This document shows, piece after piece, positions 1 through 12,529 of a stretch of DNA of 64,000 nucleotides (position 1 is its first letter; the number at the start of each line of letters is the position of its first letter). Below the pieces are notes generated by a model that saw only the letters and a list, made by a program, of their open reading frames with translations, ran no database searches and had not been told where the DNA came from. The stretch is from positions 1-64,000 of the forward strand of contig OZ176059.1 of assembly GCA_964247055.1 (NCBI GenBank). The letters are read 5' to 3'. The stretch is from Paragordius varius. Its lineage: Eukaryota; Nematomorpha. A program made the position numbers and the translations under genes.

Positions 1-74
1 CCTAACCCTAACCCTAACCCTAACCCTAACCCTAACCCTAACCCTAACCCTAACCCTAACCCTAACCCTAACCC
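1..74. repeat. Telomeric repeat, outer block (CCCTAA)n
   Basis: About 12 perfect CCCTAA units start at the first base. The C-rich strand reads 5' to 3' into the chromosome, which is the orientation expected at a left chromosome end with TTAGGG telomeres. Confidence 0.95.
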
Positions 75-300
75 GTGTTAAACGTTAACTTTAACGGTAC
101 TTTAACTGTAACGTACTTAACTTGAGTAACGTTATTTAACTTGAACTGTAACTTTAACTTTAACTTTAACTTTTAACTTTAACTTTAACTTTAACTTTAA
201 CGTTAACTTACCTTGGTATAAACCCCTACCCCACCCACCCCACCCCCACCCCCTCCCCCTCCCCTCCCCTCACCCCTCCCCCAACCCCTACCCCACCCCA
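75..300. other. Scrambled telomere-like patch between two telomeric blocks
   Basis: The patch has two halves. The first is rich in TTTAAC and TTAACG motifs, the second is almost pure C and A (CCCACCC, CCCCTACCCC). Both look like distorted CCCTAA. It may be a real block of variant telomere repeats, or a base-calling or polishing fault of long reads at a telomere. No gene is visible. Confidence 0.7.
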
Positions 301-3031
301 CCCTAACCCTAACCCTAACCCTAACCCTAACCCTAACCCTAACCCTAACCCTAACCCTAACCCTAACCCTAACCCTAACCCTAACCCTAACCCTAACCCT
401 AACCCTAACCCTAACCCTAACCCTAACCCTAACCCTAACCCTAACCCTAACCCTAACCCTAACCCTAACCCTAACCCTAACCCTAACCCTAACCCTAACC
501 CTAACCCTAACCCTAACCCTAACCCTAACCCTAACCCTAACCCTAACCCTAACCCTAACCCTAACCCTAACCCTAACCCTAACCCTAACCCTAACCCTAA
601 CCCTAACCCTAACCCTAACCCTAACCCTAACCCTAACCCTAACCCTAACCCTAACCCTAACCCTAACCCTAACCCTAACCCTAACCCTAACCCTAACCCT
701 AACCCTAACCCTAACCCTAACCCTAACCCTAACCCTAACCCTAACCCTAACCCTAACCCTAACCCTAACCCTAACCCTAACCCTAACCCTAACCCTAACC
801 CTAACCCTAACCCTAACCCTAACCCTAACCCTAACCCTAACCCTAACCCTAACCCTAACCCTAACCCTAACCCTAACCCTAACCCTAACCCTAACCCTAA
901 CCCTAACCCTAACCCTAACCCTAACCCTAACCCTAACCCTAACCCTAACCCTAACCCTAACCCTAACCCTAACCCTAACCCTAACCCTAACCCTAACCCT
1001 AACCCTAACCCTAACCCTAACCCTAACCCTAACCCTAACCCTAACCCTAACCCTAACCCTAACCCTAACCCTAACCCTAACCCTAACCCTAACCCTAACC
1101 CTAACCCTAACCCTAACCCTAACCCTAACCCTAACCCTAACCCTAACCCTAACCCTAACCCTAACCCTAACCCTAACCCTAACCCTAACCCTAACCCTAA
1201 CCCTAACCCTAACCCTAACCCTAACCCTAACCCTAACCCTAACCCTAACCCTAACCCTAACCCTAACCCTAACCCTAACCCTAACCCTAACCCTAACCCT
1301 AACCCTAACCCTAACCCTAACCCTAACCCTAACCCTAACCCTAACCCTAACCCTAACCCTAACCCTAACCCTAACCCTAACCCTAACCCTAACCCTAACC
1401 CTAACCCTAACCCTAACCCTAACCCTAACCCTAACCCTAACCCTAACCCTAACCCTAACCCTAACCCTAACCCTAACCCTAACCCTAACCCTAACCCTAA
1501 CCCTAACCCTAACCCTAACCCTAACCCTAACCCTAACCCTAACCCTAACCCTAACCCTAACCCTAACCCTAACCCTAACCCTAACCCTAACCCTAACCCT
1601 AACCCTAACCCTAACCCTAACCCTAACCCTAACCCTAACCCTAACCCTAACCCTAACCCTAACCCTAACCCTAACCCTAACCCTAACCCTAACCCTAACC
1701 CTAACCCTAACCCTAACCCTAACCCTAACCCTAACCCTAACCCTAACCCTAACCCTAACCCTAACCCTAACCCTAACCCTAACCCTAACCCTAACCCTAA
1801 CCCTAACCCTAACCCTAACCCTAACCCTAACCCTAACCCTAACCCTAACCCTAACCCTAACCCTAACCCTAACCCTAACCCTAACCCTAACCCTAACCCT
1901 AACCCTAACCCTAACCCTAACCCTAACCCTAACCCTAACCCTAACCCTAACCCTAACCCTAACCCTAACCCTAACCCTAACCCTAACCCTAACCCTAACC
2001 CTAACCCTAACCCTAACCCTAACCCTAACCCTAACCCTAACCCTAACCCTAACCCTAACCCTAACCCTAACCCTAACCCTAACCCTAACCCTAACCCTAA
2101 CCCTAACCCTAACCCTAACCCTAACCCTAACCCTAACCCTAACCCTAACCCTAACCCTAACCCTAACCCTAACCCTAACCCTAACCCTAACCCTAACCCT
2201 AACCCTAACCCTAACCCTAACCCTAACCCTAACCCTAACCCTAACCCTAACCCTAACCCTAACCCTAACCCTAACCCTAACCCTAACCCTAACCCTAACC
2301 CTAACCCTAACCCTAACCCTAACCCTAACCCTAACCCTAACCCTAACCCTAACCCTAACCCTAACCCTAACCCTAACCCTAACCCTAACCCTAACCCTAA
2401 CCCTAACCCTAACCCTAACCCTAACCCTAACCCTAACCCTAACCCTAACCCTAACCCTAACCCTAACCCTAACCCTAACCCTAACCCTAACCCTAACCCT
2501 AACCCTAACCCTAACCCTAACCCTAACCCTAACCCTAACCCTAACCCTAACCCTAACCCTAACCCTAACCCTAACCCTAACCCTAACCCTAACCCTAACC
2601 CTAACCCTAACCCTAACCCTAACCCTAACCCTAACCCTAACCCTAACCCTAACCCTAACCCTAACCCTAACCCTAACCCTAACCCTAACCCTAACCCTAA
2701 CCCTAACCCTAACCCTAACCCTAACCCTAACCCTAACCCTAACCCTAACCCTAACCCTAACCCTAACCCTAACCCTAACCCTAACCCTAACCCTAACCCT
2801 AACCCTAACCCTAACCCTAACCCTAACCCTAACCCTAACCCTAACCCTAACCCTAACCCTAACCCTAACCCTAACCCTAACCCTAACCCTAACCCTAACC
2901 CTAACCCTAACCCTAACCCTAACCCTAACCCTAACCCTAACCCTAACCCTAACCCTAACCCTAACCCTAACCCTAACCCTAACCCTAACCCTAACCCTAA
3001 CCCTAACCCTAACCCTAACCCTAACCCTAAC
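301..3031. repeat. Telomeric repeat, main array of about 455 CCCTAA units
   Basis: Roughly 2.73 kb of CCCTAA without one visible variant unit. The array stops abruptly at AT-rich unique sequence at 3032 with no gradient of degenerate repeats on the inner side. The long Gly-Leu reading frame across it is an artefact of the hexamer. Confidence 0.97.
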
Positions 3032-5160
3032 AATTCGTTTATAAAAATAATTTCTCCATATTTTTTTTAATTGTAACCAATACTATTTTAACATTAATGA
3101 TATTTGTAGAAAACTATAATAAAAAATAGTTTCAAGCGCCGGCCTTTGAAATAAAGATAAGGTTTCTATCTTGAATCCCTTAACATTTAAAATAAAAGTA
3201 AGTTTTTTTTTAATACAATTGGAGGAAACTCAATTCCATACATAGTCGATAAAGGCAAGATACAGTTAACAGTAAAATCATACGGACAAAATGTAAAAAT
3301 ATAGATATAGACAATTTTTTTTTTCTTAAAAACAACATACATTTAAAACCCTATAATTATTTTAGTTAAACCTCATTGTTTTGGACTGTAAAGTATGAAT
3401 TAAAGATGAAATTGGTAAAACAACCATTTATTCTTTACAATTAATTTTAGAAAGTATGGTTTTCGTTTGAAAAAATAATGTTGTATTTTTACGGTTTGTC
3501 CGTATACTTTCAATTTTTACTGTAGTTATTGAGCTAAGGAATAGAATTGTACAATATAATTGGTAATTATCTTCTTCTCTTCTTTATTAATAGACTATAT
3601 AAACGTATAAAGTAATATTAAACTAATTTAATAGATGTTCAACAACGGAAACAAAGACAATGATATGCCTGATTTGTACGATAAAAATTAACATTAATCA
3701 GATAATGAGAGTTTTCTTACAGAAAAGATATTAATTAACAGGGATAGGGACCTTGGCAAGCGGACAAAGCATTTAACCCTTTACTGCGGCTCACAAAAAG
3801 CATGTAAGAGATGCCAAAAGCTATTTAATATAATTCATGAATAGCTTTTGTTTTCAAAAAATTAGTTGCGTGTGCTCTAGTTTTTCCATTTTGAGATAAT
3901 TATATTTTAATAGATATTATTTTAGTTATATATTCAGCTTTGCGCTGTTCGCTGTAATTGGCAGCATTTAGGGTATTTAAAGAAATAAAAAGTCCCCTTG
4001 CTTTGAGGCGTGTAAATGCGTTGGAAGGCCGTAAGGGTTGTACTATGTTTACAGTGGCGGTAATAAATACTGCCACACTCTTTTCAGCTGTAAGATAATT
4101 TGTAACTTATAATTGAACGCTTTTCATTTAATATGCCACCAAATAAAGATAATGTATAAAACTCATTCAAAATTTTAATACTAAATCACAAAAAAGCTTT
4201 TATAATTCTCTGCTTTATAATAAGATTAAGGATTTTTTTATATTCCTTTAAACTGACCAATAATTTGCAAAACAAAAATTTAAAATAAATAAATGGCAAT
4301 CAATAAATAAGGAAAGTTTTGTAAGAATTTGTGTGGAATTACAATACTGGAGTCCTATTATTTTGGATGAAATTGGTTAAGTATAATAGATATTTCCGTT
4401 TCCTCTATTTATTGAAATAAGAATGACCATCAATAAGACCGCGTCACAGTGCAGTGTGACAAGGCCAGCTACTTTATACATAAATAATATGTATATTATT
4501 TAACCTATATAGGAGTTTTCCGTTTGTTATATATTTCCAATATATTTTTTGGCAATAGATACTTTTATAAAATTTGGAAAGTAGAGATCTAACCCATTTC
4601 TACTTAAAATTAATATTTTAAAATTAATTTATAGAAGATAAAACTACAATAGAGGGAGGTTGACAATTACTATTCTATAAATTAGTTTTAATAAGACCTT
4701 TAAATTCATTTGCCCAAAAATATTTGTAAGGATTACAAATTATCTAAGTGAGCGGGCGCTTATTTATAAAATTTTAATAATTTTTTTGCATTCGCGTATT
4801 ACAAAAGTTCAAAATAAAATTCTTTTATTCACAAGCATTTTCTGCTTTCTTCCAAGTTGTGTTAGCGGAGAGTGTCAATAAATAAATAAGATAATGCGAA
4901 TTTGTAAGGTATCAAGCAATTAAAGCAAAAGTAAAAATATTTATTTTAATGATATGTAAGAACTAAAAAAGCACCATTAAAACGTCATATTTTATGTATC
5001 AAAATTCATAAATTATATCAAAATAACTTTTGTAAATCGTGTTAACCACTAAACTATTATTAAATTAGAGAATTGTGGTTCCTTATTTATTTAAATGCCA
5101 TATTTATCATTTAATATTGGCTCATTTCTGAAATCAAATTTTAGCGAATGATTTTTACCT
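3032..5160. other. Subtelomeric AT-rich stretch without a recognised gene
   Basis: Very AT-rich sequence next to the telomere. It contains one mariner-type MITE (3262-3523) and a hAT-end-like CAGTGGCGG near 4052. I see no signal-peptide exon or convincing splice pair. Confidence 0.6.
3262..3523. mobile_element. Mariner-type MITE
   Basis: The left end carries CAGTAAAATCATACGGACAA. The right end carries the inverted form, with TTGTCCGTATAC and CAATTTTTACTGTA. Ends starting CAGT with a TA target site suit a Tc1/mariner-type non-autonomous element. This is the copy nearest the telomere of a family repeated through the window. Confidence 0.75.
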
Positions 5161-5168
5161 ACCTTAAA

Positions 5169-5310
5169 TCACTTCTTTTTTTCCGATGTCCAAGGATACC
5201 ATGGATTTCCAATGACCTTTTTCCATTCATGGCTAGATTAGTTACCTAAACTATTGCAAAGTTTGAGTTCCATTGACCCAACGATTGATCTTAATCGTTG
5301 ATTCATCCCT
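5169..5310 (-). CDS. Candidate exons of an unrecognised gene
   Basis: A possible terminal exon runs 5232-5169 after an AATCTAG acceptor and would encode HEWKKVIGNPWYPWTSEKKK then TGA. Just upstream, a stretch ending at a GTAACT donor near 5246 also reads as protein in two frames (one contains an NGT sequon). The phases of these pieces do not join cleanly, so I cannot give a gene model. It may instead be decayed coding DNA. No family is recognised. Confidence 0.22.
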
Positions 5311-6479
5311 TCAAAAAATGAAATTTTTACCCTGTTCGTATGATTGCTATTCAAAAAACTGCCCAAATATCTCTTTAAGATTAAATACCCAAAATAGCTA
5401 GATAATAATACCCGACGTACAATCTGGCTTTTAACACTACGTATCCTTTAATGAATTTTCTACTATTATCCACAGATAAGATAATTTCGGTAGAAAGCAG
5501 TTTTCACACACATAATACATTGGCTACAATCGCTGTATGCTAACAAACAGCTCTTATCAAAACATAATAGGCTAATGTGACCAGATAGGCTGTTTTTCGC
5601 AGTACAGTACTGGATTTTCAGAAAAAACTGCGACTGTACTGCGCCCACTTTTGTACTGCTTTTTAAAATTAAAAAAAAGTAATTATTTATGATTATATAA
5701 CCTTTTAATTCAAAAAAATTATTTTAGAATTTGATATAGTAACCTCTGTAAAAATAACCCCATAATTTGTAAAGTAATGGTTATTTTGCGGTAAAAAATT
5801 AAGATTGGTCTATTTTTAATTGGTTAATATTTTATTTTCTACTCGAATTATACATAAAATTGGGTTTTTGATCACTTATGATTGCAGCCTTTCGCGCAGT
5901 GGCGAAACTTTAAATTTCGGACTCCACCGTGAGATTCGGGCCAATTGCTCCTTCACTCAGGGCTTCCGCAAAAAGAGGTGCTTTAATTTAAAATTAATAA
6001 TATGATATCTTAATTTAGAACATATTTTTTTATAATTATCAAACGGATAATTATTAGAAAAATGTTATTCTCGTAACATATTGTATAAAATTTGTTATAT
6101 AAGCATATAATTTAGAAATAACCTTTTTTTCGTATTACGTTTTAACTCATTAGTTAAGAAATATGATATTTCTTATTTTTTTCCTAAACTTTATTCTTAT
6201 TAGTTTTCTTATTTTTTTGCCTAAACAAATTTGAGATATTTTGTTGAAGCGTACTTCTAACGATTTTGAAGCATGATGGAAACGGTATAACGCTTTAAGA
6301 TTTAATGAAACCCTTTTTCTAAATAATTCGATGATGTTAATCATTCAAAATTTTAGTTTGTTTATTTTCTTAATTTTGGTGAATTTTTGTAAAAAACATT
6401 TTTTTATTGAACATTGAAAACAAACGAATATTTTACAAAATTTTGAGTGAGAAAAATGTTTAACATTATCAAATCATTT

Positions 6480-6750
6480 ATATAAAGTGTTATAAATCAA
6501 CCGTTTATATCATTTCCATCATGCTCAAAATAATATGAAGTATGCTTTAACAAAAATTTGCTAAAATTTTTTTTAAATATGCATATTTTAAAAAATATAT
6601 TTCGTTGATATCAAAATTTAGAATATATTTAAAATTATATCCCGATGTCGGAATTTTCGCGTTTATTTTAAGAGAACACTCCATTATAAAAGAACCAAAA
6701 AATTTGGGATTTTCAGAGCTCACATCTAAAAATTTAAAATATTTAAAGAT
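6480..6750. repeat. Dispersed repeat, copy 1
   Basis: This segment resembles 46380-46610: both carry a TTTCCAT...TCAAAAT...ATG...GCTTTAACAAAA start, an AACAxxxCCATTxxAAAAGAAC block and a TTCAGAGCTCACA-like end in the same order. No coding content is recognised, and the family is unknown. Confidence 0.5.
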
Positions 6751-6989
6751 ATTGTTTTGTTTTTATATGTAGTTTATGTTATATTTTAGTGATATTTTTT
6801 AAAATAAAGCATTCAGCTTTCACCAAAAAATATGAAAAAATTGCGCACCTTTTGTAATTTTATACGGAGTACCCACAACAAAATAGTAAATAACTTTCTT
6901 AAATAAAGGTTAAAACCAAAAGAAACATGATAATCCTGATATTTTCCTATCAAAATATGTATACTTCATCAGGATATTTTTTGTGGAAA

Positions 6990-7190
6990 CTGTGTATTAT
7001 AACACATCAATGGTGTTAAAAACAGGCATAGTATGTTTTAAATTTTGTACTGCGTCAAAGTTCAAAATATCTGGTCACATTATAATAGGCCGTCTCATTT
7101 CTAACAGAGGTGCGAGACAAGGATGTTCTTTTTATGCACCTTTTCTCAACCTGTATACTGAAAAATTTCGTACCTGTGTTTGAAAACATA
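6990..7190 (+). pseudogene. Non-LTR retrotransposon fragment (RT palm remnant)
   Basis: The frame ending near 7180 contains SNRGARQGCSFYAPFLNLYT, which matches the conserved reverse-transcriptase segment G-V-R-Q-G-C-x-L-S-P-x-L-F-N-L-Y of LINEs. No other LINE domain is seen nearby, so it is a short decayed fragment. Confidence 0.5.
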
Positions 7191-7824
7191 GAAGTGAATA
7201 TCTGATGTCTAATTGCTACGAATCTCCGACACGCTTACCAAACCGTTCTGTTAGAACAAATGCTTGCTGACAGGATTAAATAAACACATAAGCGAACAAA
7301 TTTTATCCTAAAGTTATATAATATTTATGCTGTTTTTTTGACCGCAGCTCGCATCGGCAACGATAACCCTTTTATGTTATCGGAAAAAAGGAGAATTTGA
7401 ATTCATCGATAAATAACGATTCATTTTAAACGCGGTTCTTATAGAGGATCTTGGGCCACATCTTTGATTCATTTATTCGTAACTTTATCAAATCAATTCT
7501 TGCTTTACGAATTGATAATCTAGAGGCTATGAAATATCTTCATCTCACTGAACTGAATCGCTCCAAAAGAACATTATTCTTGGCTTGATGGTTCCATACT
7601 CAAAACAATAATTCACACTCGCTAATCTTCAAGAAAGCTAAGAGTCGCTAGTCAAACAGCTTCTACACATATTTAGTGTACCTGAGTTCAAACCTTTTAT
7701 AATCTAGAAAGAGCTTTTCAATACAACTCAAGTCGTACCAAAATAATGGACAATAAACGATTTATATAATTTTGTATTTCAATTTTTAACCATAAAAGGC
7801 ACTAAAAATGAATATATTTAAATA

Positions 7825-7830
7825 TTTATT
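7825..7830 (-). promoter_or_regulatory. AATAAA polyadenylation signal for the 21-base micro-exon gene
   Basis: AATAAA on the minus strand lies about 87 bases past the proposed stop codon at 7917, consistent with a short 3' UTR. Confidence 0.4.
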
Positions 7831-7916
7831 GACACCATTTTATATAATCTATATACACAATATAAAATCTTAAATGTTAAAAATTAATGTTGTTTTCTTC
7901 ATCGTCTTTTACCAAG

Positions 7917-9541
7917 TCATATTTCTTTATTGTCTTCATCTAATATGAAAATTTAATTAAATACCTCAATTTGGAAGAATTTAGAAAGCAAAATTAAATT
8001 ATATTTAAATTATTTCATAAAAAAAATTGTCAGTTAAAAACGTGTATACTAAATCATCGAAAAAAATAAAATATGATGGTATATTCGAAATAAACCGATT
8101 GAAAATCTAAAACTTATATAACTTTCTTAATTTAAAATCGTTGTGAAATATATTTTGCTGATTTAAAATTACCAATAGCCTCCATGTCTTCAAATATATA
8201 TATGTATAATATTGAATAAATTTGCAGTCAAAAATTTAGTTTCTGTTAATACTGTTTTTGGCAAGATAACTTACCAGCCCCAAAAAATAACGGGGTTACC
8301 TTACATTTTATATAGAAATAAGTCTTAAATTTTTTGCCATCTTTACATTTAGTTCAGTAATTTATTTTAAATTAATTATTATTCAATCGAATAAAACTAA
8401 GATACGAACTATTTTTTTAATTTTGAACGAAGCATTAGTTGATAGCGAAAACTGATCAAAGGTTAGTTGGGATTTCATTATAACACTAGCTTAAGTACCA
8501 ACTTTAACAAATGGGTTATCAAAGTGGAACGGCGTGCTTAGGTCAATGAATAGTAATACATGAATATTATCTATAATAATTAGTACATAAAAGGCAGCAG
8601 ATTTTTTAAAGTAAAAATCTGCAAACATCAAACCGATGTAAAAAGAGATATTAAATAAATTTGGCTGTATAAATTGTAAACTTTAGTGTTTTATGCGATA
8701 AAATTATTTATTTAATGAGAGACAAAATAATTAAGTCATAGACATAGGCATTTAATCGGCGTCATTTTTACAAAAATTGGTTGAACGAAAAGGAAAGTAA
8801 AGGATAGATATTCAACGGATGTTAAATCGATAGAATAGAGATTAGACTGTTAGTTTTGGTCGAAAAGAGAGATTCTCACTCTTTTGCCAAAATGACAAGA
8901 AGACCAATAAGGAGATGACTTCATCAAAGAGATAAATCATACAAAGGTTAATGCTGATGACACCGGCAGAGTTGTATACCAGGTTATGGATACGAAAATA
9001 ATGTAAAAAAATAAGTTCAAAATTAACATAAAATAAATTTTCGATAATCTTACATTCTTCAGCGTTTGTTGCGTCTATTATTATAAAAATAACATCAATA
9101 TATTTATTAATTATGTGGAACTAGAATTTAAATTATACCATTAATGTCTTCAGATATTTCTGCCATGGATAATGAAAAATAATATAAATATATATCTTAC
9201 CCACTATATTTTGATCGTTGGCTAAAATATAATAATTAATAATTACCTAGAGTGGCGGATGTACTGTCTAGGGTAAAATTTTATACAATAAAGCTTAAAA
9301 ATTCAGTTTATTCCATTACGCTTTGTCTAAAAAACGTACCACTAAGTCGTTGTTCAAGAACTAATACAAAAAAATCAAATTATGATAATAAGTTAATTGT
9401 TTTATTGCAAATGTATTTCAATTTATTTTAATTAATTTAAAATACGCTATATTGCAAAAATACCTTGAAAACCGTCCTCAACGCCTGTTGGTAATATTTT
9501 ATATTCTACATATTAATTACCTTCTAGAAGTTGATGCAAAT
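7917..9541 (-). CDS. Micro-exon gene with repeated 21-base exons (partial, 5' end not found)
   Basis: Seven minus-strand exons join in frame, all with phase-1 introns: 9541-9521 (LHQLLE), 9484-9464 (VEDGFQ), 9267-9247 (STSATL), 9159-9139 (ISEDIN), 9074-9054 (ATNAEE), 8187-8173 (MEAI) and terminal 7939-7917 (EDNKEI, TGA). The first five are each exactly 21 bases. Acceptors are CTAG, ACAG, CTAG, GCAG, ATAG, GAAG and TTAG; donors include GTAATT and GTAAGA. Because each internal exon is a multiple of three in one phase, any can be skipped without a frame change. The product is acidic and short. The first exon, expected to encode a signal peptide, was not found. This architecture is that of flatworm micro-exon genes; kinship is inferred from architecture, not sequence. 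The 15-base exon is the least certain. Confidence 0.55.
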
Positions 9542-10082
9542 CTAGTTAAAAAAATAATTTAAAATATCTGTGTGTAAATCAATGCCCCAAAACTCAGCAC
9601 TCTGCATAATAAAAAATTCTTCTTTTTAATACCTTTCTTACTATATTATGCATCCTAAAATTTATCATCTCTCATATTTTCCGAGTAATTCCTGGGTATT
9701 CAACAGCCTTTCTCTTCGCCGCTGCTTGAAAGTTTATTTCTTGTTTTAAATCGCGCATGTTTATTATTTACACGCATACATAATCGGCTGAAATATAACC
9801 TGAAACATAGTTCTGATTATAAGCTATACCAACACACTTTATTATATTATTTATCATTTGCTAAATATACCATCGGGTATCGCCCAATTAATTATGTATT
9901 ATCTTATTACAATTCTGTTTTATATACCGGGCACAAACTTTAACCTTATTGTGATTACCTCCCAGGCAGCATTTTAAGCCAAATGTTTTTCGTTTAAATG
10001 AATATAAAAACGAATAAGATGATTATCATACATATCCAACTTTTCACATATCTACTTAAGTGTTTCACACATTTATTAATAT

Positions 10083-10272
10083 ACAGTTTAGAGTCTTTTT
10101 TCCTTTTTATTAAAGGGTAAGGACTTAAATTTGTATCCGGACATGTGAAGGCTTTAACACTCGCCTGCCCAGGGCTGACAGTGATGATGGAAAAAATGCG
10201 TAGTTTCGGGGTTCGAACTCTGGCACGCAGAGTTAGAGTCCGGCGTCCTACCTACTATACCATCACGCCTTA
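10083..10272 (-). repeat. tRNA-derived SINE
   Basis: On the minus strand the head carries an A-box-like TGGTATAGTAGG and a B box AGAGTTCGAACCC, spaced as in a tRNA with an arm resembling tRNA-Arg or tRNA-Gln (CGGACTCTAACTC). The tail continues past the tRNA part to 10083. A second full copy lies at 19361-19553 and a remnant near 50070-50130, so it is a SINE and not a tRNA gene. Confidence 0.75.
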
Positions 10273-10384
10273 AGTGTTTCATACATTTATTAAAAAAACT
10301 ATAATGAGCTTAAAGCTTTGCCTATAAAAATCAAAGATCCCTATTTTACTTTGGTGAAACGCCTGTTATACAAGAATTACCACA

Positions 10385-10525
10385 GAATATAAACGTCCAA
10401 TATTCTCATTCTTTTTACATATTATGAATTGACCCTGTGAAAGATCTATCAAAACCTTCAATACTTTAAACCCATTTCTTTTCCAGATGGTAATTTTAAC
10501 AACTTCGTAGCATTGAAAACCATGA
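10385..10525 (-). CDS. Possible isolated exon, unrecognised
   Basis: A minus-strand open frame reads as fairly ordinary protein (SDHGFQCYEVVKITIWKR and onward, with two cysteines). A TTACAG acceptor lies at its start and a GTAATT donor near its end (after RLYSV). No partner exon was found, so it could equally be chance in AT-rich DNA. Confidence 0.2.
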
Positions 10526-10599
10526 TCACTGTAATTCCAGTAAAAAAAGACAATATAGGCAACCATGCTTTGGAAAACACTGTTTTTTCTTGAAAGCTA

Positions 10600-11220
10600 T
10601 ATAATAACACTTTTAAAATATATAATTAACTTTGCAATTATATCTCTTTTCCTTTTTTAACCAAAGGACGGGTTTTATTATGAATATCAATGTTTTATAT
10701 AAACTAGCTTTTAAGTTTTTCTGGATAATTTCAATTTTCGCAATATCCCGTCATTATTTGTAGCGTTTTCCGTCTTATTTAATTTACTAATTTTAGACTC
10801 CCAAAGTATTTTATTTTCTTTACAAGTCTCCCTATTTTAACTGATCTCTTCTTTAAAACGTACTATATTGTAGTATCAATTTCCCATGGTTTTTTATATT
10901 GTTTTCCGCTTTTTATACCACAAAACTTGTTTATTCTTTAAAACTGATTCTAATTTGCGACCATCATTTATGCTCTAAACGCTGTACCCGTAAAACGCCT
11001 TCTTTTTGACACCTAATTTATTTTTTTGATTGACTTATGACAGCTAATTGATTTTCTCTATATTATGCCGTAAAATCATATCCGGACAAATTATATAATA
11101 AATTTATTTTTGTATAGGGACTTTCCGATTTTTCTGCACAAAATATTGTTTCTTACTAAAACAAAGTCATTCGTTTCTAGATATCCATACATCTAACTAC
11201 TAAATTTTTATAAATCAACA
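10600..11220. other. AT-rich stretch, no firm gene
   Basis: Weak plus-strand splice pairs near 10794-10802 and 11117-11146 could be exons of the gene ending at 11310, but their donors are poor. Nothing else is recognised. Confidence 0.4.
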
Positions 11221-11227
11221 ATTTCAG

Positions 11228-11310
11228 AGCCTGGCTGGCCCGATTTAATGTTATATCTCAACAAAGATTTTCCTAATTTATTGCAAGCATGTGGTTTCGG
11301 ACAAATATAG
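11228..11310 (+). CDS. Candidate terminal exon of an unrecognised gene
   Basis: After an AACAATTTCAG acceptor, a phase-1 exon reads PGWPDLMLYLNKDFPNLLQA, then CGFGQI and TAG. Base composition and residue choice stand out from the surroundings (Trp, Pro, Cys, few Lys/Asn runs). Partner exons upstream are not established. Unknown family. Confidence 0.33.
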
Positions 11311-11514
11311 GATAATTTTAATGTAACTAAGTGGATAACAATCTCAAAAATAATTCCTATCAAATTATATCGTTTAATTTAAGATATTATCAGGAAATTA
11401 ATTTTTTAAAATAATTCGTATTTGCCACAAAATTTGGCATTAAATATATATTACTTGTTATTTGATCTCTTAAAGCTACCATGCAAAAATTATTAATAAT
11501 GAATAAAGTAAAAA

Positions 11515-11745
11515 TAAATACAACAGACAAAACGTAAATGGGCAAACATTTTTTGAAAAGACAACCATATATTTAAAACCTTGTTTTTTCGTATAACTCG
11601 TCGTTGGGTCCAAAACAAAATATAGAGTGATTGGTAACAAATAACTCAATTGCTATTTATATTTGTTATCCTAAATGTATTGAAAAATCAAGGTTTAAAT
11701 ATGTGTGTTTTTTAAAAAACTTGTCTTTTAGTTTTAAGACCCTTT
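11515..11745. mobile_element. Diverged mariner-type MITE
   Basis: Contains CAGACAAAACGTAAA near the left and TTTTTAAAAAACTTGTCTTT near the right, spaced as in the other MITE copies, but the extreme ends are eroded. Confidence 0.45.
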
Positions 11746-12251
11746 ATAATAGTTGTTGTATGTTCATTAATATAATTACTTTGTATGAAATCTAATTATA
11801 TTGATTATCAATACATGCATACTTGATTCACTCATAGCTGTATAAATTTTAAATTATTTCATTACCATGCAAATGGGTTTCAAGTCTTAGCCCAGTCATG
11901 CGTAAAACTAAAAAATAATATTTTAAACCAAATTTAAAATTATAATATTGATTAAACACAAGAGATATAAGAGAAAATTATGTGAATCAATTCGAAATAT
12001 TTAAAAACATATATGAGAAGATCATGGACTGCCATTTTTGCCATTTATATAGGCACGAGTGGCAATAATAACCCTCTATTTACTTATGAAGGAAGGAGAG
12101 ATACATGGTATTTTTGGTTTTGTAAAAAAGCCACCTACTCTTGTGCGATAATGAAGTGGATAAAAATGGTTTAATGTTTCATACAGTATTTTAAATTTTT
12201 AAATAATGACAATGCCATTTAATCGTTGTAAAAAAAGCTGGTTGAAACTTA

Positions 12252-12524
12252 CAGTAAAAATTGAAATATACGGACAAAACGTAAAAAATCTAAAATATTT
12301 TTTCTTCAAAACACAATCATACTTTTAAAACCTTAATTATTTTATAAAAATTATTTATTTCAATTGTGAAATAAATTTATTGTTTTACAATTTTACATCT
12401 TTATATCATACTTTACCGTTCAAAACAATGATATTTTAAATAATTATTTAAAATTATGGTTGTCATATGAAAAAATATTCGTCTTTATATTTTAAATTTT
12501 GTCCGTATAATTTCAATTTCACTG
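12252..12524. mobile_element. Mariner-type MITE
   Basis: Starts TA|CAGTAAAAATTGAAATATAC and ends with TTTTGTCCGTATAATTTCAA then TTTCACTGA. The terminal inverted repeats span roughly 45 bases at each end. No coding capacity. Confidence 0.8.
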
Positions 12525-12529
12525 AGATT

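Noticed and set aside
226-3033. 935-codon open frame of alternating Gly and Leu
   Set aside because: It is a translation of the telomere hexamer array, not a gene.
4050-4080. CAGTGGCGG hAT-like end
   Set aside because: No matching right end was found nearby; too short to call an element.
8875-9005. Plus-strand frame reading GDDFIKEINHTKVNADDTGR
   Set aside because: Protein-like, but it lies in the region of the minus-strand micro-exon gene, with no clear splice sites or start; possibly decayed coding DNA.
10200-10272. Possible tRNA gene with A and B boxes
   Set aside because: A second copy with the same non-tRNA tail and imperfect stems show it to be a SINE head.
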